Virus record (IMG/VR): IMGVR_UViG_3300030202_000864
Coordinates: 1 to 41,909 of that record
DNA length: 41,909 nt
Reading direction: 5' to 3' (one strand)
Source: a virus
Shown: positions 24,413 through 31,882 of the stretch, in pieces
Layout: each line of letters begins with the position of its first letter
Position numbering within the stretch: position 1 is the first letter of the stretch
Program-made: the position numbers and the translations under genes
The notes under the pieces: generated by a model
The model's database searches: none
Seen by the model: only the letters and a program-made list of their open reading frames with translations
What the model was told of the DNA's origin: nothing

Positions 24413-24602
24413 CTGTTATTGGCTTTGGGCGTATATCAGTGCTTTTTGGACCACCGTCGTCGTGCAATGCGCTAGGCCAGCAAACTGGGATCAGTGCTTA
24501 CGGGTAAATGATTGGCTAGTGCCATGGGTGCGAGATGTGACTGAGATGTATCAGAAAGGTGCTTATCACGCTGAGAAGAGGATTTTGAAACAAGCTGAGT
24601 AG
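24405..24602 (+). CDS. Small exported or membrane protein
   Basis: 65 residues, overlapping the peptidase gene by 8 bases. N-terminal hydrophobic part (CYWLWAYISAFWTTVVVQC) with Cys residues, then a Trp-containing helix (VNDWLVPWVRDVTEMYQKG). It might be a spanin-like or accessory lysis protein; only its position supports that. No family recognised. Confidence 0.45.
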   Translation: MSSCYWLWAYISAFWTTVVVQCARPANWDQCLRVNDWLVPWVRDVTEMYQKGAYHAEKRILKQAE

Positions 24603-24624
24603 GATTGCTTTTTGCGTTTTCAGA

Positions 24625-25143
24625 ATGGCGGTTCTGTGTGACTGGGAGATCAGGTCTCGATGCGGACGCAGTCAGATGGTCGTTCCATTTGCAGAAGAGC
24701 TATTGAATCCAGCCAGTTTGGACCTGAGGCTAGGAAACAACCTAATGATTGAAACGATGCACCAAGAGGAGCTGTTGCGCCTTGACATCTCCGATCGAAC
24801 AGAAGAGGAGCCTTACAAGCTTCTCCCCGGCCACTTTTGCTTGGCTGAGACACTTGAACTGTTTAACCTGCCCGACGACATCAGCTGTCAATTTGTACTC
24901 AAGTCAAGCCGCGCACGATCTGGTCTTAATCACCTGCTTGCTGGTTGGTGCGACCCAGGTTGGCACGGATCAAAGCTGACATTAGAGCTAAAAAACGAAC
25001 GTCGTTTTCATAGCTTGCCTTTGTACCCAGGCATGAAAATTGGACAGATGGTGTTTCACGCAATGTCTAACGTCCCAATGCACAGCTATCGGGAGACAGG
25101 CCATTACAACAACCACTTGACAGTCATGCCGTCCGTGGCATGA
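24625..25143 (+). CDS. dcd: dCTP deaminase
   Basis: 172 residues. Deaminates dCTP to dUTP (or dUMP if bifunctional), feeding dTTP synthesis for phage replication. Family motifs in order: NPASLDLRLG (28-37), KSSRARSGL (93-101), AGWCDPGW then LTLELKNER with catalytic-type Glu121, YPGMKIGQMVF (134-144) and a C-terminal nucleotide-closing segment GHYNN. Length is a little below the usual about 190. The Ser and Arg of KSSRAR match nucleotide-binding residues. The dUTPase fold is shared, so dUTPase activity cannot be excluded, but the spacing favours deaminase. Confidence 0.8.
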   Translation: MAVLCDWEIRSRCGRSQMVVPFAEELLNPASLDLRLGNNLMIETMHQEELLRLDISDRTEEEPYKLLPGHFCLAETLELFNLPDDISCQFVLKSSRARSGLNHLLAGWCDPGWHGSKLTLELKNERRFHSLPLYPGMKIGQMVFHAMSNVPMHSYRETGHYNNHLTVMPSVA

Positions 25144-25165
25144 ATTGATAAGAATCTTCAGGGCT

Positions 25166-25381
25166 ATGGGCTGGGCTGACTGGATGGTGGTCAACCAAAG
25201 CCTTGAAGAGGAGTTGGAATTAGAGCGAAACGTTCGAGATGTGCAGGGATGCACTGACGAAAGTGCTTTGAAAGCGTTATGCGTGTCATTGGTGCGGACC
25301 AACTGGCATCAAGCCAAACTGCTTAAGCAGGCAGTTGGTCACATTGGTGAGCTAGATGCGTCGATAGTTGCGTCTGATTGA
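25166..25381 (+). CDS. Small conserved-looking helical protein
   Basis: 71 residues from ATG 25166 (a TTG at 25145 would add seven). Helical and acidic at first (NQSLEEELELERNVRDVQG), ending LVRTNWHQAKLLKQAVGHIGELDA. I recall similar small cyanophage proteins; no function known. Converges on the minus-strand RHH gene with a 43-base overlap. Confidence 0.55.
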   Translation: MGWADWMVVNQSLEEELELERNVRDVQGCTDESALKALCVSLVRTNWHQAKLLKQAVGHIGELDASIVASD

Positions 25382-25638
25382 TCGACTTTGGAGCGGCGGT
25401 TTCTTGCTCTGCCTTCAAGCCTGGCGTCTACAGCGTCTTGCCATTTTTGCTTGTCGTTGACTAGAGCTTCGCAATAAGCTTGTTCTTCAGTGTTCTCTGC
25501 GAGGTAGTCGTAAACCAGCTGACGGATCAGGGCTGATGGTTTGATGCCTTGAGAGTCGGCCTCTTGCATGAAGAGTTCACCGCGAAAGGGCTCAAGTAGG
25601 ACTTGGATATATACCCGGTTGCCGTGCTTTGTAGCCAT
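25339..25638 (-). CDS. Ribbon-helix-helix regulator-like protein
   Basis: 99 residues. The N-terminal part gives the RHH pattern: a strand (NRVYIQVLLEPF), helix (GELFMQEADSQG) and second helix (KPSALIRQLVYDYLAEN). A charged helical tail follows, with Asp/Ser at the end. Likely a dimeric DNA-binding repressor of phage genes. One of four RHH-like proteins in the window. Confidence 0.6.
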   Translation of the reverse strand: MATKHGNRVYIQVLLEPFRGELFMQEADSQGIKPSALIRQLVYDYLAENTEEQAYCEALVNDKQKWQDAVDARLEGRARNRRSKVDQSDATIDASSSPM

Positions 25639-25662
25639 CGGCTTTAAAATACTAGACGAATG

Positions 25663-25872
25663 TTACCATGTTATCGAGTCGTCAACCTTTTTCTTCCATG
25701 CAGTTGCTTGAGAAGAGCGTGCATTGGTGCGTTGACGGCGAGAGCCTTTTCTGACCTCTCTTGCTCCTTCCAGAAACATTGCAGCTCTCTGGAGATCAGC
25801 TGTTGTTGCGAGTTGAATCGCTTTGTTGAGACGCTCCATAACAATCTGACGCCCCGACTTCGGTTGCGGCAT
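25663..25872 (-). CDS. Small basic helical protein
   Basis: 69 residues. Begins MPQPKSGRQIVMERLNKAIQ, then a helix (TTADLQRAAMFLEGAREVRKG) and a basic tail. Helical and Arg/Lys-rich, possibly nucleic-acid binding. No family recognised. It overlaps a candidate small gene upstream in another frame, so one start may be wrong. Confidence 0.45.
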   Translation of the reverse strand: MPQPKSGRQIVMERLNKAIQLATTADLQRAAMFLEGAREVRKGSRRQRTNARSSQATAWKKKVDDSITW

Positions 25873-25969
25873 ACGTCATCGCTCCGGCAAGCGTTTGGTG
25901 GAACGTTAGCGTGTAAGACTCAGTTAGCACAATCCATTCATTATTGTGCCGAAAGATCTGTATGCTCAT
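25796..25969 (-). CDS. Possible small gene (57 codons)
   Basis: ATG at 25969 overlaps the stop of the upstream gene (ATGA), a coupling used throughout this genome. The product starts MSIQIFRHNNEWIVLTESYT and continues with FHQTLAGAMTYAATEVG. It overlaps the following gene by 77 bases in another frame, so it is uncertain. Confidence 0.35.
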   Translation of the reverse strand: MSIQIFRHNNEWIVLTESYTLTFHQTLAGAMTYAATEVGASDCYGASQQSDSTRNNS

Positions 25970-26223
25970 TTGTCACTTTTGAAAATGTGATAGAGCCTTT
26001 TAAATTCATGGATTGGTGTTGTTGTAAGGATGCTGACTTCAACATTGCAGCGTAGTGCGTTGATGATTTGTCGCTCCATGTAATCAATGTTGGATTCATA
26101 GGTGACTTGTTCAACGCTGAGCGGCTTGTCGTCTAGGTCAAACGAAGTGAAGCGCGTTATAGCGAGGGGAAAGTTCTCGTCTTCGATCTGACAATACTGA
26201 AGATGCACTGATTTAGTCGCCAT
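25966..26223 (-). CDS. Hypothetical protein (85 residues)
   Basis: Start placed at ATG 26223 (MATKSVHLQYCQIEDENF), 11 bases inside the end of the upstream RHH gene; a longer frame to 26382 would run through that gene and is unlikely. The sequence alternates strands and helices (FDLDDKPLSVEQVTYESN, VEVSILTTTPIHEFKRLYH). No family recognised. Confidence 0.5.
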   Translation of the reverse strand: MATKSVHLQYCQIEDENFPLAITRFTSFDLDDKPLSVEQVTYESNIDYMERQIINALRCNVEVSILTTTPIHEFKRLYHIFKSDK

Positions 26224-26476
26224 GTCCTGGGCTGAAGAGTTCGTTGAAGACTGTGGCGACAAGGCTTTCAGCCTGTTGCCTATCCAGACCATAGCTGGAT
26301 CGACGACGCACTTTCGTAACAGCTTTATGAAAATCACTGGTTGTAAGTCCGAAGTGATTGGGCGGTTGAGACAAGCGTTCACGAATCAATTCTGACCTGT
26401 GAATACCTTTTTCTTTGGCTTCAGTAGAGAGTCTTTCGACAAGCTCTTCTGGAAGGAGGGTTTTGATTTCTTTCAT
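26213..26476 (-). CDS. Ribbon-helix-helix regulator
   Basis: 87 residues. Classic RHH start: strand EIKTLLPEELVE, helix RLSTEAKEKG, then HRSELIRERLSQ. A second region (TTSDFHKAVTKVRRRSS) may extend dimer or effector contacts. It sits beside the iteron cluster and primase-helicase gene, so replication or copy control is a possible target. Confidence 0.65.
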   Translation of the reverse strand: MKEIKTLLPEELVERLSTEAKEKGIHRSELIRERLSQPPNHFGLTTSDFHKAVTKVRRRSSYGLDRQQAESLVATVFNELFSPGHGD

Positions 26477-26485
26477 GGGGAGATG

Positions 26486-26629
26486 TTACTTACGCTTTGG
26501 GCGTTTTTTAGTCTTTCGAGACGGTTTGATACGCGGTTTGTCCGGCTTGGACTGTATGCGAGCGATGGTCTCGTGATAGCCGGGTGGTTCTGGGACGCCT
26601 GAACGCTCCAAAATCTTGGTCCAGTTCAT
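26486..26629 (-). CDS. Small basic protein (47 residues)
   Basis: ATG at 26629 with GAGGG a few bases upstream; TAA at 26486-26488. Product starts MNWTKILERSGVPEPPGYHE, then TIARIQSKPDKP and a Lys/Arg-rich end. The 'PEPPGYxET' pattern recurs in small cyanobacterial and cyanophage proteins I recall. It lies immediately downstream of the iteron region in the direction of transcription. Function unknown. Confidence 0.55.
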   Translation of the reverse strand: MNWTKILERSGVPEPPGYHETIARIQSKPDKPRIKPSRKTKKRPKRK

Positions 26630-26647
26630 CCCTCACGCGCGTATAGA

Positions 26648-26820
26648 TGTCCAGGGTGTCCAGGGCGCTCCAAAACGTAGTGATCGCAATGGATTTGACC
26701 CTGGACAGTAGGGGTGGACAGGTTAGATGTGTCCAGCCTCTTCGTTAGACAGGTCAATCTCAACCGCTCCATCAAACAGACCCTGGACACCTCTTGATTG
26801 TCCAGGGGTAGTGTCCAGGG
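26648..26820. repeat. Iteron cluster TGTCCAGGG, candidate replication origin
   Basis: Six perfect copies of TGTCCAGGG or its complement in 173 bases: 26648-26656 and 26657-26665 (tandem direct), 26699-26707 (inverted), 26781-26789 (inverted), 26799-26807 and 26812-26820 (direct, 13 bases apart). Near copies lie at 26730-26736 and 26894-26900. The cluster spans the 3' end and downstream flank of the primase-helicase gene; iterons beside a replication initiator gene are typical of origins. Origin function is inference. Confidence 0.65.
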
Positions 26821-28957
26821 GTAGATCCCGCTCCATGACTGGTTTTATTGGAACGGTGGACACTCTCTCTCCCTCTCCACGTGCGAGGACAGCTGTCCAG
26901 TTCTTAGCTTGAGATTTCTTTGGAGCGTTTGAGACGATCAAGCCCCGCTTCTCAAGTCGTTGAAGTGATTTGTGAATCGCAGCTGGTTTGCCGTCGATCA
27001 GCGGATCACAGACCAGATCATCTTTGGAGCGTGACTCGGGATAGACGACGCGGAGCTTCTGGAGAACACGATCAGTGACGGAAGCAGGAGAAGTGTTGGT
27101 CACGTCCACCTCAGGCGTGAAATCAGAGATGGTGAAGCTGAGGTCGTCTTGCATCTGCATGACGAGCTGAGTGCCCATCCGACCAGAGCGTGACTTCTCG
27201 ATGGTGATGAGGCGGCTGTGAGCGCCTACAACGCCACGTTCCTCATCAGTGGGCTTACGGAGCGCCCAGGTCTCGTCAACGGCGTCCCTGATGGCTGAGG
27301 TGCCTCTGAAGCCACCGTTCTTGTTGGCGTGGTGAACGATAAGGATGGTGGCCTTAGGGAAGAGAACACCGTTGTTCTTGGTCAGCCAGTAGAGCGGAGT
27401 GGCGAAGTCAGACTTGTTCTCGTCAAAGGCTCGACCACCAGAGCAGCCGATCAGGGAGTCGATGACAACCAGCTTGGGCTGATGCTTTTTCATCAGCTTG
27501 ATGAACTGGGCATAGCGTTGAAGCTGCCAGTCCGTTTGGATCATGCTGTCTTTGGTGATGGGGAAGTCCACCTCTTGCAGCTGTTCTTTGAGTTGAACAA
27601 GAGGCTGGTCGCCATTCAGGAGAACAACAGGACCCTTTTGCACTGGAACGTGATTGCCACGGACGACAAAAGGTTTGCCAGTTGCGATGTGCTTAGCGAG
27701 AGCCCAAGCAGACATGGATTTACCGTCACCACCAGCGCCATAGATCAAGACGACAGAAGGGTGAGGGAGAACATCAGGGATGAGGTACTCACGCTCTGTT
27801 TCGGTCTCCATCAACTCCTGAATGCTCATGATGTCCTTGGCCTCTTCAAATGAAAGCTGGTCAACGATCAGCTTTTCGAGAGCAGTTTGATCGCGGTAGC
27901 CAGCCTGAAGAGCAAGGGTATTGAGCTTGTAGTTGACTTCAGCAGGATTATCGAGATCAAGGATCTTTTTGGCGCGGCGGATGACTTCATCGAAATCGAG
28001 AGTTGCCTGCCGGATTTCAGTTACAACTTTGGCTTCTGCGGATTCAACGATTTTTTTAGTGTCTTCTGAAAATCGTTTCCGCTTTGGGTCCTCCCGGTCT
28101 GCCAGCCAGATCAGGCTGCCGAGGCCAACACCATTGCCTTTGAAGGAATACCAAACCTCTTCACAAGGGTTGGAGTCTTCCCATTCAGAGGCGTAATCAG
28201 GATCTTGACAGGACCAAGAAGCCCAGAGGTGAAGACCCATATCGGTGGGCAACGCGGAATGAATTGCCATTCCGATCTTTACCCAGTGATCACGGGTGCC
28301 CTTTCCTTGGGGCGAAATCACTGACAGACATTCAAAGATGATCTGCTGGATCTCGTCTTGTGTGCGATCAGTGAAGTCCAGATCTTTTTTGTTGATGGTG
28401 CGGGGAGGCTGTTTCATCTCCGCTAGCAACCAGTCTGGAGCTGTAGGGATGTCAGCGAGATCGCCGTCTAAAAGATATTGACCGGGTTTAGATACCTTGC
28501 CGCCGGGATAAGCACCAAAGACAACACCTTGGCGGCCCCAGAGGATCTCGTAGTCTCCACCGTCTTCCTTACGGAGTCCATGACCCTTTACGTCGGCCCA
28601 CAGTTCTTCAGGGACACGGAAGAGATATTTGGCTGCGTTGGCCTTGGTGGAAGTAATTATTGGAGCGCCATCGAGCGAGGAGCCCCAAGCCTTCAGATAT
28701 TTGGAGAGGTTCCGGTCAACGTCCAGGATGACGATGCCATTGCCACGGATACCGGTGAAGACACCAACAGCTTTGAGGTCAGAGTTGCGCTTGACCGCGA
28801 GAGCTACATCGGCAGGTCCGAACTTCTGTTCGTAGCTTGCCTCTAGAGGGTTTTTGCCAGTGGCTGGCTTACCGGAAACCATCCGGGTGCCTTTGGCATA
28901 TATCGGTGCGTAAACGAGGCCTTCTGGCAGCGCCTTGACGAACTGATCGAAGTTCAT
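26723..28957 (-). CDS. Primase-polymerase / helicase fusion, replication initiator-like
   Basis: 744 residues from ATG 28957; an upstream TTG (28984) would add nine. Domain order: bifunctional prim-pol at about 1-180 with catalytic VILDVDRN (Asp79, Asp81) and a His/Lys-bearing core; PriCT-like helical region about 195-290 (GTRDHWVKIGMAIHS); RecA-like/RepA-type ATPase about 395-600 with Walker A GAGGDGKS (407-414), Walker B KLVVID (495-500) and VHHANK plus RGTSAIRD; C-terminal winged-helix-like part about 640-700. It would make primers and unwind DNA. No DNA polymerase gene is present, so the host enzyme probably extends the primers. Confidence 0.85.
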   Translation of the reverse strand: MNFDQFVKALPEGLVYAPIYAKGTRMVSGKPATGKNPLEASYEQKFGPADVALAVKRNSDLKAVGVFTGIRGNGIVILDVDRNLSKYLKAWGSSLDGAPIITSTKANAAKYLFRVPEELWADVKGHGLRKEDGGDYEILWGRQGVVFGAYPGGKVSKPGQYLLDGDLADIPTAPDWLLAEMKQPPRTINKKDLDFTDRTQDEIQQIIFECLSVISPQGKGTRDHWVKIGMAIHSALPTDMGLHLWASWSCQDPDYASEWEDSNPCEEVWYSFKGNGVGLGSLIWLADREDPKRKRFSEDTKKIVESAEAKVVTEIRQATLDFDEVIRRAKKILDLDNPAEVNYKLNTLALQAGYRDQTALEKLIVDQLSFEEAKDIMSIQELMETETEREYLIPDVLPHPSVVLIYGAGGDGKSMSAWALAKHIATGKPFVVRGNHVPVQKGPVVLLNGDQPLVQLKEQLQEVDFPITKDSMIQTDWQLQRYAQFIKLMKKHQPKLVVIDSLIGCSGGRAFDENKSDFATPLYWLTKNNGVLFPKATILIVHHANKNGGFRGTSAIRDAVDETWALRKPTDEERGVVGAHSRLITIEKSRSGRMGTQLVMQMQDDLSFTISDFTPEVDVTNTSPASVTDRVLQKLRVVYPESRSKDDLVCDPLIDGKPAAIHKSLQRLEKRGLIVSNAPKKSQAKNWTAVLARGEGERVSTVPIKPVMERDLPLDTTPGQSRGVQGLFDGAVEIDLSNEEAGHI

Positions 28958-28984
28958 GTAAGATTGGAACGGAATGTAAAACAA

Positions 28985-29028
28985 ACCCGATTCGTCCTCT
29001 AGCTGCGGGACGGGTCGGGTCTTTTTTT
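28985..29028 (+). terminator. Strong hairpin between divergent replication genes
   Basis: Thirteen-base stem ACCCGATTCGTCC (28985-28997) and GGACGGGTCGGGT (29008-29020) with two G-U pairs and a 10-base loop, followed on the + strand by seven T (29022-29028). Read on the minus strand it is followed by TTTGTTTTAC. It can terminate rightward transcripts running antisense through the primase-helicase gene, or attenuate leftward ones. It lies upstream of both divergent genes. Confidence 0.75.
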
Positions 29029-29116
29029 ATCCTACTAGAGGTTGCCGTGGCGTCAATCCCGTCTTACACTGTCAGGGCGTCAAAACCAGGCGCGACAACC
29101 TACACGACAAATTCTC

Positions 29117-29722
29117 GTGAAACTTTCCTCAGGATTTCTCGCCACCATCGAGAAAGAAAACGAAGGTTCATCTTCAGCAGATAACTATCTGCGTTACACG
29201 AAGCTGGACCAAGGCAAGCCTGCAAATTTCTGCCTGCTTGAGCAAGACCCGCTTGAGTATTGGCTTGTTTGGGGCGTAGCCAAGGAGAACGACTCAATGA
29301 AGCCTTTCCGTTTCCTTGAACAGCCCTCCCAGGCTGACATCGACCTTGAGCTTGGCTCTGACTACGTTCAGTCGATGAACTACGACAAGACTGCTGTTCG
29401 CAAGCCGTCTCAGTGCCTGACTTGGCCTGTCTACAACTGGGACATCAATAAGGTCCAAGTGCTTGAGGTGTCTCACATCTCATTGGCGCGTCAGTTTGCC
29501 AAGTACGGTCTCAACAAGAAATACAGCCGCAACCTGCTGGATTGGGACTTTGAGCTGTCGAAGATCAAGGCAGACATGGTGAAGTACGAGCTTCTGATCG
29601 TTCCTCGTGATGAGGACGAGCATGACGAGGCTGCAATGGAGAAAGCCTGGAAGGCTGCGGAGAAGGCTGGTTTTGATCTAAACCGGATCGTGACTGGTGG
29701 TGATCCGTTCAGCGAAAGTTGA
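29117..29722 (+). CDS. Probable single-stranded DNA-binding protein
   Basis: 201 residues from GTG 29117 (frame open to an ATG at 29042, which gives an odd basic leader). Pattern: LSSGFLATIEKEN, YLRYTKLDQGKPANFCLLEQ, KPFRFLEQPS, CLTWPVYNWDINKVQVLEVS, then LNKKYSRNLLDWDFELSKI and YELLIVPRDE. The 'W.VYN.....VQVLE...' and 'DWDF.L' run resembles OB-fold SSBs of phages (gp32-like). The acidic end (about residues 172-201) fits the protein-contact tail of SSBs. It is divergent from the primase-helicase gene. Confidence 0.55.
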   Translation: MKLSSGFLATIEKENEGSSSADNYLRYTKLDQGKPANFCLLEQDPLEYWLVWGVAKENDSMKPFRFLEQPSQADIDLELGSDYVQSMNYDKTAVRKPSQCLTWPVYNWDINKVQVLEVSHISLARQFAKYGLNKKYSRNLLDWDFELSKIKADMVKYELLIVPRDEDEHDEAAMEKAWKAAEKAGFDLNRIVTGGDPFSES

Positions 29723-29754
29723 CATGACATCACTTTGATGCCAGTGTGGTGTCA

Positions 29755-29777
29755 GGAGGGGGCTGCACTCCCCCTCC
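29755..29777 (+). promoter_or_regulatory. GC-rich hairpin upstream of ParB-like gene
   Basis: Perfect 8-base stem GGAGGGGG (29755-29762) and CCCCCTCC (29770-29777) with a 7-base loop, lying between the SSB-like stop and ATG 29803. No T-run follows, so it may be a processing or attenuation element, not a simple terminator. Confidence 0.45.
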
Positions 29778-29802
29778 CAACTGTTCACAGCGCATCACAA
29801 CC

Positions 29803-30741
29803 ATGAACTGGTTTAGCTTACTTCGATCTCAAGTTGTTCCACCCGAAAATTGCCCAGAAAATATAGCAATCGTCGACATCACGCCTGAATTAGCGGATCA
29901 ACTGCTGGCATCAAACTTTTCTGACAATCGATCTGTTTCCTGGGAGCATGTAAAGCGCATGGCCGCAGACATGAAGTCTGGGTTATGGGTACTAAGCAAT
30001 GATGCTGTCTGTATTGATGAAAATGGCTGCATGATAAATGCGGCACACCGGATGAATGCCGTCAAGCTGTCTGGAACGACGCAGCGGTTTGTCGTGGTAT
30101 GGAATATGCCTTTTAGTACTGCTCAAAAATTAGATGTTGGAAGAAAGAGAACAATGCATGAAAGAATTACGATAGCTGGAACTAGGATGACTATTAAAGA
30201 ATGCGCTATAACTCGTCACGCAATGAACGCTTACGCAAAAGCAGCACTTGGCACTGTTGAGTATGCCTACAATCGACATGATGCGCTTGTAGAGAAATAC
30301 TATCGTCGTCATTCCGAGTTTTTGCGATCTATGAACGCAAAGCAGATGTCAGGAGCTGCTTTTATTAAATCCGCTGCCTTGAAGATGTATGTAGAAATGA
30401 CTCATTATGCCTACAAGCATACTTTCAAGCACGATATGTCGGCTTATGACAGAAGCATGTTGTTTATAGACTTAGTTGAAAATGGTTTTTCTAAAAACGA
30501 TGTTCCTGTAGGGCCTGCTGAACATAGCGCTATCAAGCTTAAAAACATGAAAGAGCGAAGAAAAGCAGATTCAAAGGGAAACTACTGGGCAGACAAAGAT
30601 GCTTTTCAATACACTGTATCGATGGCCTTTAAATTTATGACTGGAGAGGTTGTAGAAAACGTATCAAAATATAAAACAGATCCTTTTATGGATTTTCTTG
30701 AGGCTCCAACCACTAACAGTAAAGATTTTTCTAATGCATAG
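29803..30741 (+). CDS. ParB-like domain protein
   Basis: 312 residues from ATG 29803. N-terminal section resembles ParB/sulfiredoxin-like domains: NRSVSWEHVKRMAADMKSG, LWVLSNDAVCIDENGCMINAAHRM, then VKLSGTTQRFVVVWNM, echoing the 'GRHRLxA' type box as INAAHRMNAV. The C-terminal part is helical (KSAALKMYVEMTHYAYKH). Such phage proteins may bind DNA or nucleotides. Base composition is more AT-rich than neighbours and there is one TGGARCG motif, so it may be a later arrival. Function uncertain. Confidence 0.5.
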   Translation: MNWFSLLRSQVVPPENCPENIAIVDITPELADQLLASNFSDNRSVSWEHVKRMAADMKSGLWVLSNDAVCIDENGCMINAAHRMNAVKLSGTTQRFVVVWNMPFSTAQKLDVGRKRTMHERITIAGTRMTIKECAITRHAMNAYAKAALGTVEYAYNRHDALVEKYYRRHSEFLRSMNAKQMSGAAFIKSAALKMYVEMTHYAYKHTFKHDMSAYDRSMLFIDLVENGFSKNDVPVGPAEHSAIKLKNMKERRKADSKGNYWADKDAFQYTVSMAFKFMTGEVVENVSKYKTDPFMDFLEAPTTNSKDFSNA

Positions 30742-30862
30742 AATTACGCTTCAAATCAGACCAGACCAGTACGCAAAGCTCAAAGAGCTAGTTCGTCCGG
30801 GCACGTCTATCGCATCCTTGGTACGACAAGCGTTGGACGAGTTTTTGAAAAAACAGAGCTAG
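30734..30862 (+). CDS. Mini ribbon-helix-helix protein (42 residues)
   Basis: ATG 30734 overlaps the ParB-like stop by 8 bases; TAG at 30860-30862. Product is just an RHH core: strand RITLQIRPDQYAKLKEL, then a second helix SIASLVRQALDEFLKKQ. Likely a small DNA-binding regulator, possibly of the ParB-like operon. The stop codon touches a terminator. Confidence 0.6.
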   Translation: MHRITLQIRPDQYAKLKELVRPGTSIASLVRQALDEFLKKQS

Positions 30863-30884
30863 GGGCCTTGCGCCCCCTTTTTTT
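30862..30884 (+). terminator. Rho-independent terminator
   Basis: Stem GGGGC (30862-30866) and GCCCC (30872-30876) with a 5-base loop, then seven T. It ends the SSB/ParB-like/RHH transcript. Confidence 0.8.
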
Positions 30885-30887
30885 AGG

Positions 30888-30914
30888 TATATATTAGTTT
30901 TGGGAAGGAGCGTC
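30888..30914 (+). promoter_or_regulatory. Possible -10 element and ribosome site before small gene
   Basis: TATATATT about 25 bases upstream of ATG 30916, then GGGAAGGAG, a good ribosome binding site 5 bases before the start. The upstream terminator means this transcript needs its own promoter; no clear -35 is seen. Confidence 0.4.
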
Positions 30915-30915
30915 T

Positions 30916-31077
30916 ATGGAAGCACCCGAGACAGTTACAACATTCATGGAGGACGGTACTGTCTCCGTGACTGTTGGTAATCTCACTGGGGTTGTTTCGA
31001 GCGCCCACTTAGCAGAGCCCAAAGCCAATCAGCTCCGTCAAAGGTGGCTGGAAGAAAACGCCATTCATGACGATTGA
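30916..31077 (+). CDS. Small protein (53 residues) upstream of nuclease
   Basis: Good ribosome site AAGGAG. Product begins MEAPETVTTFMEDGTVSVTV and ends with a helix (EPKANQLRQRWLEENAIHDD). TGA lies 10 bases inside the nuclease gene, so translation is coupled. Strand-then-helix layout may assist the nuclease; no family recognised. Confidence 0.55.
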   Translation: MEAPETVTTFMEDGTVSVTVGNLTGVVSSAHLAEPKANQLRQRWLEENAIHDD

Positions 31078-31882
31078 TACACAAGACGCCTTAGCTTCAC
31101 TGCGTCAATGGCAGTTGGAGCAAGACAACTCAGGCAGATTCCGTGTTTACAGGGATCAACATGGACAGATTTACCACTCTGTTACCCATATCCTGAAGAA
31201 CACTGCCCCTCAAACACAGAAAGATGCATTGGAACGCTGGGCACAACGTGCTGGCAGTGGTTTGGAGCGTGACATTGCTTGTGACCGTGGCACCATTGCT
31301 CATGAGCATTGCGAGTATGTACTCAAGACCGCAGCAAAGTTGGCTCGACAGAGCGCTAACAAGAAGGGTTCATGGAAGGTCTGGGATGATGGATTGGCTC
31401 GCGCTCCTAAGGCAGTCACCAACTGGGCACTCAAGAAAGCGGAGGAAAGCTCGCCGAAGGTTCCATGGCCAGCCCGTGAGTACGCCAGAGGTTTATCCGA
31501 CTGGTTGGTAAGCGGAAGCGTAACGGCCATTCATGCATCAGAGTTCAGCATCAGCAGTGACGAAGGGTTTGCTGGAACGGCAGATGCGTTAATTGACACG
31601 CCATTGGGTTTGACGATTTGCGATTTCAAGACGAGCAGCCGAGAGACTGACAAGCCAGAAGCGTGGTTGAAGGATCACCAGGACCAGCTCGGCGCTTATA
31701 GCCTTGGTTTGCGTGAAAGGGCTGGCATCCGTGTTGATGCTGGAGCGGTGGTAATTGCGAAGTCGAACGGTAATGTTCAGCTGCGAATGCTGTCGGAACT
31801 TGAGATGAGGGGATGCGAAGCTCGATGGACCGAGCGGAACAACCTGTATAAGGAGATGTTGTTGAGCGGAGAGGTTATGTAG
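31067..31882 (+). CDS. PD-(D/E)XK exonuclease (RecB/Cas4-like)
   Basis: 271 residues. Motifs of the RecB-type nuclease fold in order: GTIAHE (75-80), Glu159 in HASEFSI, GTADALID (170-177) with Asp173, ICDFKTSS (184-191) giving the D-x-K pair Asp186/Lys188, and DQLGAYSLGL with Gln207 and Tyr211. It probably processes DNA ends for recombination or degrades host DNA. It carries four TGGARCG motifs. Next to replication genes, so a role in phage recombination is likely. Confidence 0.75.
   Translation: MTIDTQDALASLRQWQLEQDNSGRFRVYRDQHGQIYHSVTHILKNTAPQTQKDALERWAQRAGSGLERDIACDRGTIAHEHCEYVLKTAAKLARQSANKKGSWKVWDDGLARAPKAVTNWALKKAEESSPKVPWPAREYARGLSDWLVSGSVTAIHASEFSISSDEGFAGTADALIDTPLGLTICDFKTSSRETDKPEAWLKDHQDQLGAYSLGLRERAGIRVDAGAVVIAKSNGNVQLRMLSELEMRGCEARWTERNNLYKEMLLSGEVM

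Noticed and set aside
27329-27853. Plus-strand frame of 174 codons opposite the primase-helicase
   Set aside because: Antisense to a clear ATPase domain; its sequence mirrors the codons of that gene and shows no domain of its own.
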